DNA of 64,000 nt from Pseudoxanthomonas wuyuanensis (GCF_900215535.1 NZ_OCND01000003.1:339457-403456); one strand, 5' to 3'; positions 1-9,204 are shown, counted from the first letter of the stretch. Numbers and translations: made by a program. Notes: generated by a model from the letters alone, not told the origin.

Positions 1-2500
1 CATCGCCGGCGACCACGGTCTGCGCATCCGGCGAGGGCAGGCCGGTGACGGTGCCCAGCGCATCGACATAGCCGTCGTTGAACTCGAACGCGTTGAAGTC
101 GCCCATCAGCAGCAGCTTCTCCGACGGGTCTGCCAACTGCCGCGCCTGCACCAGCTCGGCCAGGAACTTCGCCTGCGCCTGGCGCTTGGCGCGGATGCGC
201 TCGCCGCTGGCGGTGTCGGCCTCGGCGCCGTTGAGCGAACGCTGGTGCACGACGATGGCGGTCAGCGGCAGGCTGCGGCCATCGGCAAAATGCACCACTG
301 CCTTCAGCAGCAGCGGCGGACGGTCGTTGAGCAGGCTGGTGGCGCCGCCCGGTTCGACCCAGGTGGTGGCCTTGCCGTGCTGGACGACCGACAGCACCTC
401 CACGCGCGGGCGATCCGCGCCGACGGCAGCGGTCTTGACCAGGAAGCCGACGTCGATCCCGCCGACATCGTTGCCTTCCTGCAGATAGGCCACGTACTGC
501 GGATTGGGCTGGCCGGCGGCGACCGCATCGGCATTGATGCGGTCGGCCAGGGTCTGCAGCACGCTCTGGCTTTCGACTTCCACCGCGCCCAGGATGTCGG
601 GCAGGTGCAGGTAGTCGCGCACCGTCAGCGAGGCCTTGCCCAGGCGCATCTGGTAGGCGGCCGGGGTCAGCACCGGCTCGCCGATGGCCGGGTCGTTCTG
701 GTCGTCGAAGAAACGTTCCATGTTGTAGGTGGCCAGGCTGACGTCGTCGGCCTGCGGCGCCAGCGCCGGTTTGGGCTGATCGGCGCCGTCGCAATCCACG
801 GCCAGTTCGCTTTCCGGGTACAGCGTATAGCGGCGGAAGCTGTAGTCCAGCGGGCCGGTCACCGCGCCGATGCGGCAGCCGGCCGCCACGTCCACGCGCG
901 GGCCGCCCAGGCCGGCACTGCCGACCGCGATGACCTGCGGGTTGGTGTTCCAGCGTGGCACGTCGGCCGGGCTGCCGGCCGGCAGCGGATCCGGCTGCTG
1001 CACGCCGGGTTTGCGCCAGGCGCGCGGCACCCCGGCGACCACGGCATGGAACACGCCGTTGCTGGTGCCGGTGGCGCTGCTTTCGTTGACGTTGCCCAGG
1101 GTGGGCGTGTTGACCACCAGGCCGGCAGCGGTCACCCGCATGCCTTCCAGCCGTTCCAGCTGATCGTAGTCGCCCTCCGGGTCCGGGAAGCTCGGGCTCA
1201 GCGCCACCGGCGCCGGCAACGCATGGCCGCTGGACTGCAGCAACACGTTCACGCTGCCGCCGATTTCGGTCAGCGGCGGCTGGGTCGGGTCCGCGCTGGG
1301 CACGTATTCGACCACGCTGCCGCGCACCCGCACATGGTTGCCGACCGCGGCGGCGGCCGGCGGTTCGCTGCCGGTGTAGACATAGATGCCTTCGGACGTG
1401 CGCGCATCGCTGTCGGCCTCGGCATCGGGCGTCTGCAGAAAGAAGCCGGCGCTGCGCCGCGCGGTGACGATGCCGCTGGTGGCGACCACCTGCCCGGCCA
1501 GCGGCGAGACATTGCCCGGGCCCTGGATGGCATGGATCGGGATCAGGTTGAAGTCGTCGTTGAGGATGGTGCCGGTGGCCTGCAGCGTACCGGGCAGCGC
1601 GCCGCTGACATCGGTCACGTCGAGGAAGAAGGTTTCGTCCGGTTCGTTGGCGGTATCGCCCAGCACCTGCACGCTGACGCTCAGGCTGGTCTGGCCTTCG
1701 GCGATACTGTGGCGGGCGCTGGCCAGCGCCTGGTAGTCGCTGCCGGCCGTCGCGCTGCCGTCGCGGGTGGCGATATCGAAACTGACGCCGCCGGCGCCGG
1801 CGGGCATGTTCAGGCTCAGGAAGAACACGAATGCCTTGCTGCCGCTGTCGCCTTCGGCCAGGGCCACGTCGGAGACGGTCAACACCGGTTGTCCGCCGCC
1901 GCCGCAGACCAGCGCGCTGCTGGCGCTGTTGCGCGGCGCCGGCGTAGCGGTGGCGAAATCGGCGCCGTTGTTGTCGGTATCCCGGCAGCCATTGTCGGCG
2001 CGCAGCACCGCCAGCGTATTGCTGGGCGCGGCGGTAGGGCTGCTGCCTTCGGCGCAGCTGGCGCTGCCGCCGTAGCCGACGAAGTCGACATTGCCGGTGG
2101 GGCAGGTGCCGCTCAGTGCGCTGCCGGTATTGCTCAACGCGACCTTGCCGGCGGTGCCGCTCATCGCGATGGTGCCGGTGGCGTCGGGCGTGGGCAGATC
2201 CACCGTGCCGCCGGCACCGTCGGCCTGCTTGACCAGATAGTAGCCGCCCGGGCCGATGCTGCCGGACAGCGGCGTGACCTGCCAGCTGCTGCCGGCGGCC
2301 GAGGCGTACTGCAGCGACCAGCCGTCCAGGCTGACCGTGCCGGTGCCATTGTTGTGCAGTTCGACAAAGTCGCTGCGCCAGGTGGCGCCGCTGTTGCCGC
2401 CGCCGCCGTAGACCTGGCTGATCACCACCTGCGCCAGGGCAGGGCCGGAAACGAACAACGCCAACAGCAATACCGCAGTTCTGAACCGCAACGACTTCAT
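1..2500 (-). CDS. Secreted ExeM/NucH-type nuclease with lamin-tail and Calx-beta domains (3' end outside window)
   Basis: The frame is open from an ATG at 2498-2500 to the window edge (over 830 residues), so the C-terminus is missing. It begins with a Sec signal peptide (MKSLRFRTAVLLLALF..., cleavage near ALA-Q). A lamin-tail-like module follows (motif VVISQVYGGGGNSGA), then a Calx-beta domain at about residues 203-317. An OB-like linker precedes an endonuclease/exonuclease/phosphatase domain from about residue 580. Visible signatures are ATYNMERFF, QYVAYLQEGNDVGGIDVGF and, near residue 799, LLMGDFNAFEF, which is typical of extracellular DNases of the ExeM/NucH group. Such enzymes degrade external DNA, for example in biofilm or for phosphate supply. 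The call rests on my own reverse translation; the frame of the 5' and 3' motifs agrees, so no frameshift is seen. Confidence 0.88.
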   Translation of the reverse strand, partial: MKSLRFRTAVLLLALFVSGPALAQVVISQVYGGGGNSGATWRSDFVELHNNGTGTVSLDGWSLQYASAAGSSWQVTPLSGSIGPGGYYLVKQADGAGGTVDLPTPDATGTIAMSGTAGKVALSNTGSALSGTCPTGNVDFVGYGGSASCAEGSSPTAAPSNTLAVLRADNGCRDTDNNGADFATATPAPRNSASSALVCGGGGQPVLTVSDVALAEGDSGSKAFVFFLSLNMPAGAGGVSFDIATRDGSATAGSDYQALASARHSIAEGQTSLSVSVQVLGDTANEPDETFFLDVTDVSGALPGTLQATGTILNDDFNLIPIHAIQGPGNVSPLAGQVVATSGIVTARRSAGFFLQTPDAEADSDARTSEGIYVYTGSEPPAAAAVGNHVRVRGSVVEYVPSADPTQPPLTEIGGSVNVLLQSSGHALPAPVALSPSFPDPEGDYDQLERLEGMRVTAAGLVVNTPTLGNVNESSATGTSNGVFHAVVAGVPRAWRKPGVQQPDPLPAGSPADVPRWNTNPQVIAVGSAGLGGPRVDVAAGCRIGAVTGPLDYSFRRYTLYPESELAVDCDGADQPKPALAPQADDVSLATYNMERFFDDQNDPAIGEPVLTPAAYQMRLGKASLTVRDYLHLPDILGAVEVESQSVLQTLADRINADAVAAGQPNPQYVAYLQEGNDVGGIDVGFLVKTAAVGADRPRVEVLSVVQHGKATTWVEPGGATSLLNDRPPLLLKAVVHFADGRSLPLTAIVVHQRSLNGAEADTASGERIRAKRQAQAKFLAELVQARQLADPSEKLLLMGDFNAFEFNDGYVDALGTVTGLPSPDAQTVVAGD

Positions 2501-2643
2501 CGCTATCTCCCTGTGAGGGCGCGCCTGGGCAGGCTTGCCGCAATCTATCCCGTTCACTTTCGAATAGTTCGGTGACGCTGGGGTGACAAGTCCGGAACCC
2601 GCCTGGTGGGTTACCCTTGCAGGCCCCGTTCCGGCTGCCGTCC

Positions 2644-3522
2644 ATGACTGTCGAAAAGAACCAGCGCCCGCTGGAGGCTACCATCCATACCGACCTGGAA
2701 GGGAGGCTGACCTACGGCGGCTATCTGCGGCTGGACAAATTGCTGTCGGCGCAGCAGCCCATATCGGACCCGGCCCACCACGACGAACTGCTGTTCATCG
2801 TCCAGCACCAGGTGTCCGAGCTGTGGATGAAACTGATGATCCACGAGCTGCGCGCGGCCATCGGCCATCTGCAGCGCGACGAGGTCTGGCAGTGCCGCAA
2901 GGTGCTGGCGCGCAGCAAGCAGGTGCTGCGCCAGCTGACCGAACAATGGTCGGTGCTGGAGACGCTGACCCCTTCCGAATACATGGGCTTTCGCGATCTG
3001 CTGGGTCCGTCCTCGGGCTTCCAGTCGCTGCAGTACCGCACCATCGAGTTCCTGCTGGGCAACAAGAACGCGGCCATGCTGAAGGTGTTCGCCTACGACC
3101 CGGCCGGGCAGGCGGACCTGAAGGCGGTGCTGGAAGCGCCCAGCCTGTACGAGGAATTCCTGCGCTATCTGTCGCGCTTCGGCCACGCGGTCCCGGCCGC
3201 CGGCGCGGACCACGACTGGAGCCAGCCACACGACACGGATCCGGCGCTGCTGCCGGTGTTCGAGGCGATCTACCAGGACACCGACCGTTACTGGCGCGAG
3301 TACTCGCTGTGCGAGGACCTGGTGGACCTGGAAAGCCAGTTCCAGTTGTGGCGCTTCCGCCATATGCGCACGGTGCTGCGGATCATCGGTTTCAAGCCCG
3401 GCACCGGCGGTTCCAGCGGCGTGGGCTTCCTGAAGCAGGCGCTGGAGCTGACCTTCTTTCCGGAACTGTTCCAGGTGCGCACGTCGATCGGCCCGGCAAC
3501 GGATTACGGCGCGCCGGCGTGA
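2644..3522 (+). CDS. kynA: Tryptophan 2,3-dioxygenase
   Basis: Haem enzyme opening the indole ring of L-tryptophan to N-formylkynurenine, the first step of kynurenine catabolism. The 292-residue product has the full family pattern. His55 lies in the [13 protein letters not shown] block and His240 in RFRHMRTVL; these match the active-site base and proximal haem ligand of the Xanthomonas campestris enzyme in both position and context. The [11 protein letters not shown] loop is also present. ATG 2644 ([12 protein letters not shown]) was chosen because it restores the numbering and length of the family; an upstream TTG at 2617 would add nine residues. No good Shine-Dalgarno is visible. It overlaps the following Nudix gene by four bases (GTGA), so the two are probably cotranscribed. 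No other kynurenine-pathway genes are adjacent. Confidence 0.95.
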   Translation: MTVEKNQRPLEATIHTDLEGRLTYGGYLRLDKLLSAQQPISDPAHHDELLFIVQHQVSELWMKLMIHELRAAIGHLQRDEVWQCRKVLARSKQVLRQLTEQWSVLETLTPSEYMGFRDLLGPSSGFQSLQYRTIEFLLGNKNAAMLKVFAYDPAGQADLKAVLEAPSLYEEFLRYLSRFGHAVPAAGADHDWSQPHDTDPALLPVFEAIYQDTDRYWREYSLCEDLVDLESQFQLWRFRHMRTVLRIIGFKPGTGGSSGVGFLKQALELTFFPELFQVRTSIGPATDYGAPA

Positions 3523-3923
3523 ATGCGCCTAGGCACGACTGCGTCGGCGCGCTGCTGGTGCGCGGCGGCCGGGTCCTGCTGGGAAAGCGAAGCCAGGACG
3601 TCTGGCTGGCCGGCGCCTGGGATGTCTTCGGCGGCCATGTCGAAACCGGCGAGAGCGCCGAAGCGGCATTGCGACGCGAACTGGAGGAAGAGTTGGGCAT
3701 CACCCCGCGCGGGTTTTCGTTGCTGGCGACGCTCGACGGCGACCAGCCCGAACCCTGGCGATTGCGGTTGTACCTGGTCACCGCCTGGGACGGCGAGCCC
3801 CGCAATCTGCAGCCGCGCGAGCACGTCGCCATCGGCTGGTGTTCGCTGGAACAGGCGCAGGCGCATCTGGCGGCGGCCCACCCGCAGTTTCCGGCCCTGC
3901 TGGCCAGGGCGATGGGCGCATAG
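3519..3923 (+). CDS. Nudix hydrolase
   Basis: A 134-residue Nudix-fold hydrolase, normal length for a single-domain member. The Nudix box is intact: [20 protein letters not shown] continuing into ELGI, with the metal-binding REL-EE-E core at about residues 40-62. The likely start is GTG 3519, which overlaps the kynA stop codon in a GTGA arrangement and suggests translational coupling. The substrate cannot be inferred; many small Nudix proteins act on (d)NTPs or nucleotide sugars. The N-terminus ([24 protein letters not shown]) resembles the MutT/NUDT15-like beta strands that precede the box. Confidence 0.85.
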   Translation: MNAPRHDCVGALLVRGGRVLLGKRSQDVWLAGAWDVFGGHVETGESAEAALRRELEEELGITPRGFSLLATLDGDQPEPWRLRLYLVTAWDGEPRNLQPREHVAIGWCSLEQAQAHLAAAHPQFPALLARAMGA

Positions 3924-4008
3924 CGCTGAAGCCGGCCGGCGCGGGGCCGGGCGCATGTTGCCGGGACTGGCGCGCGCCGGCTGCAGGCAGGTGCCTTGAC
4001 CGCGTGCA

Positions 4009-4026
4009 GGCCCGGAATCACGGGCC
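4009..4026. other. Small GC-rich hairpin in the Nudix-POT gap
   Basis: GGCCCG-GAATCA-CGGGCC forms a 6-bp stem with a 6-base loop about 85 bases after the Nudix stop. There is no T-run, so it is at best a weak or Rho-assisted end for the kynA unit. Confidence 0.35.
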
Positions 4027-4065
4027 CGGGCAGGGGATTGGTGCTTTGCAGCAGCCGGAAATGGT

Positions 4066-4094
4066 TTGACGTCCCCTACCGCCGTCGGTAATTC
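4066..4094 (+). promoter_or_regulatory. Predicted sigma-70 promoter of the peptide permease
   Basis: TTGACG (4066-4071), a 17-base spacer and TAATTC (4089-4094) give a good housekeeping promoter. It would start transcription near 4101, about 55 bases before the permease ATG. Confidence 0.55.
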
Positions 4095-4156
4095 TCTCCC
4101 GTCCCGTGCGTTCTCGCCCGGTTTTTATTTCCTGAACCAACCAAGGGGGAAACCGC

Positions 4157-5659
4157 ATGGGCGGTGCCGTCGATACGCAAGCTCCGGGACAGATTCCGGA
4201 ATTCAAGCAGGTAATGGGCCATCCGCGTCCGCTGTGGATGCTGTTCATGACCGAATTTTGGGAGCGCTTCGCGTTCTACGGCATGCGCTGGGCGCTGACG
4301 CTGTACATCGTGGCCGAATTCTTCCAGGGCGATGCGGCCGGCGAACGCACCGCCAGTGAGCTGTATGGCGCCTACCTGGCCCTGGTCTACGCCGCGGCGA
4401 TCTTCGGCGGCTATGTCGCCGACAAACTGATCGGCTACCAGCGTTCGATCCTGATCGGCGCCCTGATCATGGGTGCCGGATTGTTCATGATCAGCATACC
4501 CAGCCAGACCATGCTCAAGGTTGGCCTGGCGACGGTGATCGTGGGCAATGGCCTGTTCAAGCCGATCATCTCGACCCTGGTCGGCAAGATCTACGCCAGC
4601 GGCGATGTGCGCCGCGATTCGGGTTTCACGATCTTCTACATGGGCATCAACATGGGCGCCTTCGTCGCGCCGCTGTTGACCGGCTGGCTGGCCGAGAAGC
4701 TTCTGGGCGAGAGCGGAATGCCGGCCTACAAGGTGGTGTTCATCGCCTCGGGCATCGGCATGCTGCTGAGCCTGCTGTGGTTCTGGTTCGGCCGCGCGCA
4801 GTTGAAAGGCGTGGGCATGGTGGCCCCGGAGGCGGCTGGCATCGGACGGGTGCTGCTGGTGCTCGTGGGCGCCGCGATCGCGGTGCCGTGCATCTATTTC
4901 CTGCTGACCATCGATGCGGCCGCGCTGCAGTGGCTGTTGCTGGCGTTGTTTGTCGTACCGGCCATCATGTTGCTGGTGGAAGGCATCCGCGAAGGCAGCA
5001 TCGCCCGCGACAAAGTGATTGCGATGCTGCTGATCTTCGGTTTCAACGTGCTGTTCTGGATGTTCTTCGAACAGGCCGGGAGTTCGTTCAACTTCCTGGC
5101 CGACCGCATCGTCAACCGCGATCTGTGGGGTTGGGAATTCCCGGTGGGCTGGTTCCAGTCGGTCAATTCGATCGCCATCATCACCCTGGCGCCGTTGCTG
5201 GCATGGATCTGGGTGAAGATGGGCAGCAAGAACCCGTCCATCCCGCGCAAGTTCGGACTGGGCCTGATCTTCAACGGACTGGCGTTCCTGCTGCTGATGT
5301 TCGCGCTGTCCAGCCTGGTGGATGCGGAAACGCTGAAGATTCCGTTCTGGACGCTGTTCATGGTTTACGTGATCCAGTCGGTAGGCGAGCTGTGCCTGTC
5401 GCCGATCGGCCTGTCGATGACCACCAAGCTGGCGCCGTCGAAGCTGGCCGGTCTGGCGATGGGCGGCTGGTTCCTGTCGGTGGCCATCGGCAACAACCTG
5501 TCGGGCATCTTTGCCGGCAGCGTCAGCGGCGAAAGCGGCATGACCACCGATTCAGCGTTGGCCGGCTACACCTTCGGCTTCTGGGCGCTGTTGGGCGCAG
5601 GCGTGCTGCTGTTCCTGATTGCCCCGTTGATCCAGAAGCTGATGCACGGGGTTAAGTGA
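4157..5659 (+). CDS. POT/PTR-family proton-coupled peptide permease
   Basis: A 500-residue inner-membrane transporter of the POT family, importing di- and tripeptides with protons. The diagnostic first-helix motif is present: FMTEFWERFAFYGMRW at about residues 30-45 contains the conserved ExxERFxYYG-type proton-coupling signature. About 12-14 hydrophobic segments are spread through the protein, and the family-typical stretch GFTIFYMGINMGAFVAPLL is at about residue 155. The start ATG 4157 follows AAGGGGG at a normal distance. It has its own promoter and terminator-like hairpin and looks monocistronic. It is closer to bacterial DtpT/YjdL-type permeases than to sugar carriers, but exact substrate range cannot be read from the sequence. 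Confidence 0.9.
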   Translation: MGGAVDTQAPGQIPEFKQVMGHPRPLWMLFMTEFWERFAFYGMRWALTLYIVAEFFQGDAAGERTASELYGAYLALVYAAAIFGGYVADKLIGYQRSILIGALIMGAGLFMISIPSQTMLKVGLATVIVGNGLFKPIISTLVGKIYASGDVRRDSGFTIFYMGINMGAFVAPLLTGWLAEKLLGESGMPAYKVVFIASGIGMLLSLLWFWFGRAQLKGVGMVAPEAAGIGRVLLVLVGAAIAVPCIYFLLTIDAAALQWLLLALFVVPAIMLLVEGIREGSIARDKVIAMLLIFGFNVLFWMFFEQAGSSFNFLADRIVNRDLWGWEFPVGWFQSVNSIAIITLAPLLAWIWVKMGSKNPSIPRKFGLGLIFNGLAFLLLMFALSSLVDAETLKIPFWTLFMVYVIQSVGELCLSPIGLSMTTKLAPSKLAGLAMGGWFLSVAIGNNLSGIFAGSVSGESGMTTDSALAGYTFGFWALLGAGVLLFLIAPLIQKLMHGVK

Positions 5660-5668
5660 CGTACCGGC

Positions 5669-5693
5669 GCGTGCCCGCCGCGGGCACGCCTTT
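5669..5693 (+). terminator. Rho-independent-like terminator after the peptide permease
   Basis: A perfect 9-bp stem (GCGTGCCCG / CGGGCACGC) with loop CCG is followed by C and TTT, ten bases after the permease stop. Confidence 0.6.
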
Positions 5694-5817
5694 GCCGGCA
5701 CGTCACCCCGGCGCAAGCCGGGGTCCAGCGGCTTGACCAGCCATGCGGCTGCTGAGAGCTGCGGAACCGTCACCCCGGCGTAGGCCGGGGTCCAGCCTTT
5801 GCCGGCACGTCACCCCG
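5689..5817. repeat. Cluster of CGTCACCCCGGCG palindromic repeats
   Basis: Two palindromic units, CGTCACCCCGGCG-nnn-CCGGGGTCCAGC, lie at 5701-5729 and 5768-5796, with a truncated third beginning at 5808. A 22-bp flank (CCTTTGCCGGCACGTCACCC...) is exactly duplicated at 5689-5710 and 5796-5817. They look like REP-type intergenic elements. The rest of the gap to 6035 holds the heptamer repeat listed separately and no convincing gene. Confidence 0.7.
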
Positions 5818-5968
5818 ACAGGGCCTGCCCTCGAATGTCGTAGCCGAACCGTCCGAAGCGGCGACTATTTCCGAAGCCGCTATCCCCAAGAACCCGCAGC
5901 AAGAACCAGAGAACGGCGGCAATAGCCGCCGCTTTGGTATCCGCTTCCCCGCCCCGACCCCCGATCTC

Positions 5969-6025
5969 CCAGTCCCCAGTCCCCCGTCCCGAGTCCCGAG
6001 TCCCGAGTCCCGAGTCCCGAGTCCC
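5969..6025. repeat. Heptamer tandem repeat (CGAGTCC)n
   Basis: About eight 7-bp units run in register: two CCAGTCC, one CCCGTCC, then five CGAGTCC. They end 10 bases beyond the 3' end of the MarR gene. The other strand is a G-rich run (GGACTCG units) that could form G-quadruplex-like structure. Confidence 0.8.
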
Positions 6026-6035
6026 GGCCCCCGCC

Positions 6036-6518
6036 TCAATGCGGCTCGGCCATATGCGCAATGCCATCGCTGAGCTTGCGCATCAGCGCATCCAGTTGCG
6101 CCTTCTCCTCGGCGGAAAGATGGGTCAGCAGCCGGCGCTCGCAGGCCAGCGCCATCGGCGCGATTTCGTCGTAGACCGAGTAGCCGACCTCCGACAGCGT
6201 CAGCACCGAACGGCGGCGGTCGTTGCCGTGGGTATCGCGTTCGATCAGGCCGCGGTCGAGCAGGCGGGCGACCGCGCGGCTGACTGCGACCTTGTCCATC
6301 GCCGTGCGCTCGGCCACTTCGCCGGCCGACAGGTCCTTGTAGCGGCCCAATACCGCCATCACCCGCCATTCGGTGATGGCCAGGCCGAAACGCTGCTCGT
6401 ACAGGTGGGCGATGGTCTGGCTGACCCGGTTGGACAGCACGCTGAGACGGTAGGGCAGGAAGTGTTCCAGCTCCAGGATGGCATGTACGTGGTTGGAAGA
6501 TTCGTCGGTATCGCTCAT
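6036..6518 (-). CDS. MarR-family transcriptional regulator, probable regulator of tyrosine catabolism
   Basis: A 160-residue winged-helix regulator of the MarR family. The recognition region (LSAGEVAERTAMDKVAVSRAV) and wing (RGLIERDTHGNDRRR, then SVLTLSE) sit in the usual order at about residues 60-115, flanked by dimerisation helices. It is divergently transcribed from hppD. The 104-bp shared intergenic region contains a perfect palindrome inside the hppD promoter, which fits the usual MarR mode of local, ligand-relieved repression. Related Gram-negative MarR proteins (HpdA/HmgR-like roles) control homogentisate genes, so the ligand may be 4-hydroxyphenylpyruvate or homogentisate; that is inference. 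It may also bind the similar palindrome at 33809-33826. Confidence 0.88.
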   Translation of the reverse strand: MSDTDESSNHVHAILELEHFLPYRLSVLSNRVSQTIAHLYEQRFGLAITEWRVMAVLGRYKDLSAGEVAERTAMDKVAVSRAVARLLDRGLIERDTHGNDRRRSVLTLSEVGYSVYDEIAPMALACERRLLTHLSAEEKAQLDALMRKLSDGIAHMAEPH

Positions 6519-6558
6519 GGCTGGCCGGTCGTGGAAGGGGGTAATGACGCGGCGCGGC

Positions 6559-6587
6559 TTGCAATTAGTTTCAGCTGAAACTATAAA
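6559..6587 (+). promoter_or_regulatory. Predicted hppD promoter
   Basis: TTGCAA (6559-6564), a 17-base spacer and TATAAA (6582-6587) form a near-consensus sigma-70 promoter about 35 bases before the hppD start. The spacer is almost entirely occupied by the 18-bp palindrome, so a bound regulator would block RNA polymerase. Confidence 0.65.
6566..6583. promoter_or_regulatory. Perfect 18-bp palindrome, probable MarR operator
   Basis: TAGTTTCAGCTGAAACTA is its own reverse complement. It sits between the -35 and -10 of hppD and in the divergent region upstream of the MarR gene. A related site (13 of 18 identical) overlaps the -10 of the fumarylacetoacetase gene. Confidence 0.7.
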
Positions 6588-6622
6588 GCAAGCTGTCCGT
6601 ACGCAAGCCTACGAGGCGCACC

Positions 6623-7717
6623 ATGAGCACACAACCCAACCTGGGCATGCAGGTCACCACCTTCGAAAACCCGATGGGCATCGACGGCTTCGAGTTCGTC
6701 GAATTCGCCGCCCCGCAGGGCCAGGGCGAACAGCTGCACGACTACTTCCGCAAGCTCGGCTTCACCGCGGTGCTGCGCCACAAGGCGCGCCCGATCACCG
6801 TGTACCGGCAGGGCGGGGTCAACTTCCTGGTCAATGAGGATCCGGACTCGTTCGCTGCCGAGTTCGCCCGCGCCCATGGCCCGTCGGCCTGCGGCTTTGC
6901 GATCCGCTTCCAGCGTCCTGCCGACGAGGTGTTCGCCACCGTCATCGGCAACGGCGGCCAGGCCATCGAGCGCAAGGCCGCCAGTCGCGCCGTGCCGGCG
7001 CCGGTGGTCAAGGGCATCGGCGACTGCATGCTGTACCTGGTCGATCGCTACGGCGACAAGGGCAGCATCTACGACGCCGACTACCTGCCGATTCCCGGCG
7101 CCGAGCAGGACCCCAGGGGGTTCGGCCTGACCTTCATCGATCACCTGACCCACAACCTGTATTTCGGCAACATGGCCAAGTGGTCGGACTACTACGAGCG
7201 GCTGTTCAACTTCCGCGAAATCCGCTACTTCGACATCAAGGGCGCCAAGACCGGCCTGCTGTCCAAGGCGATGACCGCTCCGGACGGCGTGGTGCGCATC
7301 CCGCTCAACGAGTCCAGCGACCCGAAATCGCAGATCAACGAATACCTGGACGCGTACAAGGGCGAGGGCATCCAGCACATCGCCTGCTTCACCGACGACA
7401 TCTATTCCACGGTCGAGGCCATGCGCGCGCAGGGCGTGGAATTCCTGGACACGCCGGATGCGTACTTCGAAGTGATCGATCAGCGCGTACCCGACCATGG
7501 CGAGGACGTGCCGCGGCTGGCGAAGAACAAGATCCTGATCGATGCCGACCCGGAAACGCACAAACGCAAGCTGCTGCAGATCTTCACCCAGAACGCTATC
7601 GGCCCGATCTTCTTCGAGATCATCCAGCGCAAGGGCAACGAGGGTTTCGGCGAAGGCAATTTCCAGGCGCTGTTCGAAAGCATCGAGCGCGATCAGATGA
7701 AGCGTGGCGTGCTGTAA
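6623..7717 (+). CDS. hppD: 4-hydroxyphenylpyruvate dioxygenase
   Basis: Non-haem Fe(II) oxygenase converting 4-hydroxyphenylpyruvate to homogentisate, the second step of tyrosine degradation. The 364-residue protein has the two-fold vicinal-oxygen-chelate arrangement. The probable iron ligands are His174 (DHLTHNLYFGNM), His252 (IQHIACFTDDI) and Glu332 (GPIFFEIIQRKGNEGFGEGN), and their spacing matches characterised bacterial enzymes. It is divergent from the MarR gene under an operator-bearing promoter and is followed in the same orientation by hmgA, the next enzyme of the pathway. Confidence 0.96.
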   Translation: MSTQPNLGMQVTTFENPMGIDGFEFVEFAAPQGQGEQLHDYFRKLGFTAVLRHKARPITVYRQGGVNFLVNEDPDSFAAEFARAHGPSACGFAIRFQRPADEVFATVIGNGGQAIERKAASRAVPAPVVKGIGDCMLYLVDRYGDKGSIYDADYLPIPGAEQDPRGFGLTFIDHLTHNLYFGNMAKWSDYYERLFNFREIRYFDIKGAKTGLLSKAMTAPDGVVRIPLNESSDPKSQINEYLDAYKGEGIQHIACFTDDIYSTVEAMRAQGVEFLDTPDAYFEVIDQRVPDHGEDVPRLAKNKILIDADPETHKRKLLQIFTQNAIGPIFFEIIQRKGNEGFGEGNFQALFESIERDQMKRGVL

Positions 7718-7728
7718 TCGGCTGGACG

Positions 7729-7756
7729 GTGGGAGCGACGCCAGTCGCGACGCAGA
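7729..7756. repeat. Half copy of the TGGGAGCGACG... repeat
   Basis: TGGGAGCGACGCCAGTCGCGAC lies between hppD and hmgA. It is one arm of the palindromic family found complete at 20932-21053 and 30951-31020. A looser complementary arm (GTCGCGACTG...GACTCCCAC) begins near 7799. Confidence 0.6.
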
Positions 7757-7847
7757 ATCCGATTGACTGGATAGAATCCATCGTTTCCATTGGCCCGGTC
7801 GCGACTGACCCGTGCAGGCATGCCTGCACGACTCCCACAGGTGCAAC

Positions 7848-9137
7848 ATGAAGAGCCACGCCTACCAATCCGGTTTCGGCAACCACTTCGCCAGCGAGGC
7901 GATGGCCGGCACGCTGCCGGTGGGGCAGAACTCGCCGCAGCGGGCGGCGCACGGCCTGTATGCCGAGCAGTTGTCGGGCACGGCGTTCACCGCGCCGCGC
8001 AGCGAAAACCGGCGCAGCTGGCTGTACCGGATCCGGCCGGCGGCGATGCATTCGCCATTCGAAGCGTTCGACCAGCCGGCATTCCATAACGCGTTCGGCG
8101 ACGGCCCGGTGTCGCCGGACCAACTGCGCTGGTCGCCGCTGCCATTGCCCGGGACGGCCACCGATTTCGTCGATGGCCTGTTCACGATGGCCGGCAACGG
8201 TTCGGCCGAAGGACAGCATGGCATCGGCATCCATCTGTACGCGGCCAACCGTTCGATGCAGGGGCGCTACTTCTACGATGCCGATGGCGAACTGCTGATC
8301 GTGCCGCAGCAGGGCCGGCTGCGCATCGCCACCGAACTGGGCGTGCTGGAGATCGAACCGCAGCAGATTGCGGTAATCCCGCGTGGCCTGCGTTTCCGCG
8401 TGGACCTGCCCGACGGTCCTTCGCGCGGCTACGTCTGCGAGAACTTCGGCACGGCGATGCGGCTGCCGGATCTGGGGCCGATCGGCGCCAACGGCCTGGC
8501 CAACCCGCGCGATTTCGATACCCCGGTGGCGGCCTACGAGGACATCGAAGGCGAGTTCGAGCTGATCGCCAAGTTCCAGGGCCATCTGTGGCGTGCGGCC
8601 ATCGGCCATTCGCCGCTGGATGTGGTCGGCTGGCACGGCAACTATGCGCCGTACCGCTACGACTTGCGCCGCTTCAACACCATCGGTTCGATCAGTTTCG
8701 ATCACCCGGATCCGTCCATCTTCACTGTGTTGACCTCGCCCAGCGACACGCCAGGCACGGCCAACCTGGACTTTGTGATCTTCCCGCCGCGCTGGCTGGT
8801 GGCCCAGCACACCTTCCGCCCGCCGTGGTTCCATCGCAACATCGCCAGCGAGTTCATGGGGCTGGTGCATGGGGAATACGACGCCAAGGCCGAGGGTTTC
8901 GCCCCGGGCGGCTGCTCGCTGCACAACTGCATGACCGGGCATGGTCCGGATGCGGCCACGTTCGAAAAAGCCAGCCAGGCCGATCTGTCCCGCCCGGACG
9001 TCATCGCGGACACGATGGCTTTCATGTTCGAGACCCGTGCGGTGATCCGTCCGGCGCAGCAAGCGCTCGATGCCGGCCACCGGCAGCGCGACTACCAGGC
9101 GTGCTGGGCCGGATTGAGGAAGCACTTCCCGGGCTGA
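7848..9137 (+). CDS. hmgA: Homogentisate 1,2-dioxygenase
   Basis: Fe(II) ring-cleaving dioxygenase turning homogentisate into 4-maleylacetoacetate. The 429-residue length is typical. Probable ligands are His329 and Glu335 in [15 protein letters not shown] and His365 in CMTGHGPD; the 329/335/365 spacing reproduces the 335/341/371 spacing of the human enzyme. ATG 7848 ([17 protein letters not shown]) is the family-typical start; the open frame extends 12 codons further upstream through repeat DNA, which I discount. It lies 130 bases after hppD, and a repeat half-copy fills the gap. Downstream steps (fumarylacetoacetase, maleylacetoacetate isomerase) are 25 kb away in this window. Confidence 0.95.
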   Translation: MKSHAYQSGFGNHFASEAMAGTLPVGQNSPQRAAHGLYAEQLSGTAFTAPRSENRRSWLYRIRPAAMHSPFEAFDQPAFHNAFGDGPVSPDQLRWSPLPLPGTATDFVDGLFTMAGNGSAEGQHGIGIHLYAANRSMQGRYFYDADGELLIVPQQGRLRIATELGVLEIEPQQIAVIPRGLRFRVDLPDGPSRGYVCENFGTAMRLPDLGPIGANGLANPRDFDTPVAAYEDIEGEFELIAKFQGHLWRAAIGHSPLDVVGWHGNYAPYRYDLRRFNTIGSISFDHPDPSIFTVLTSPSDTPGTANLDFVIFPPRWLVAQHTFRPPWFHRNIASEFMGLVHGEYDAKAEGFAPGGCSLHNCMTGHGPDAATFEKASQADLSRPDVIADTMAFMFETRAVIRPAQQALDAGHRQRDYQACWAGLRKHFPG

Positions 9138-9204
9138 CGGGCGCTGCATTCGCAGCGTCTTAACGGCCGCAGGGTAGTCTCCGTTTTTTGTTACGGAGAT
9201 CTTC

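Noticed and set aside
245..2575. A 776-codon open frame on the plus strand
   Set aside because: It is antisense to the nuclease gene, low in complexity (His/Arg/Gly-rich) and a usual shadow of high-GC coding DNA.
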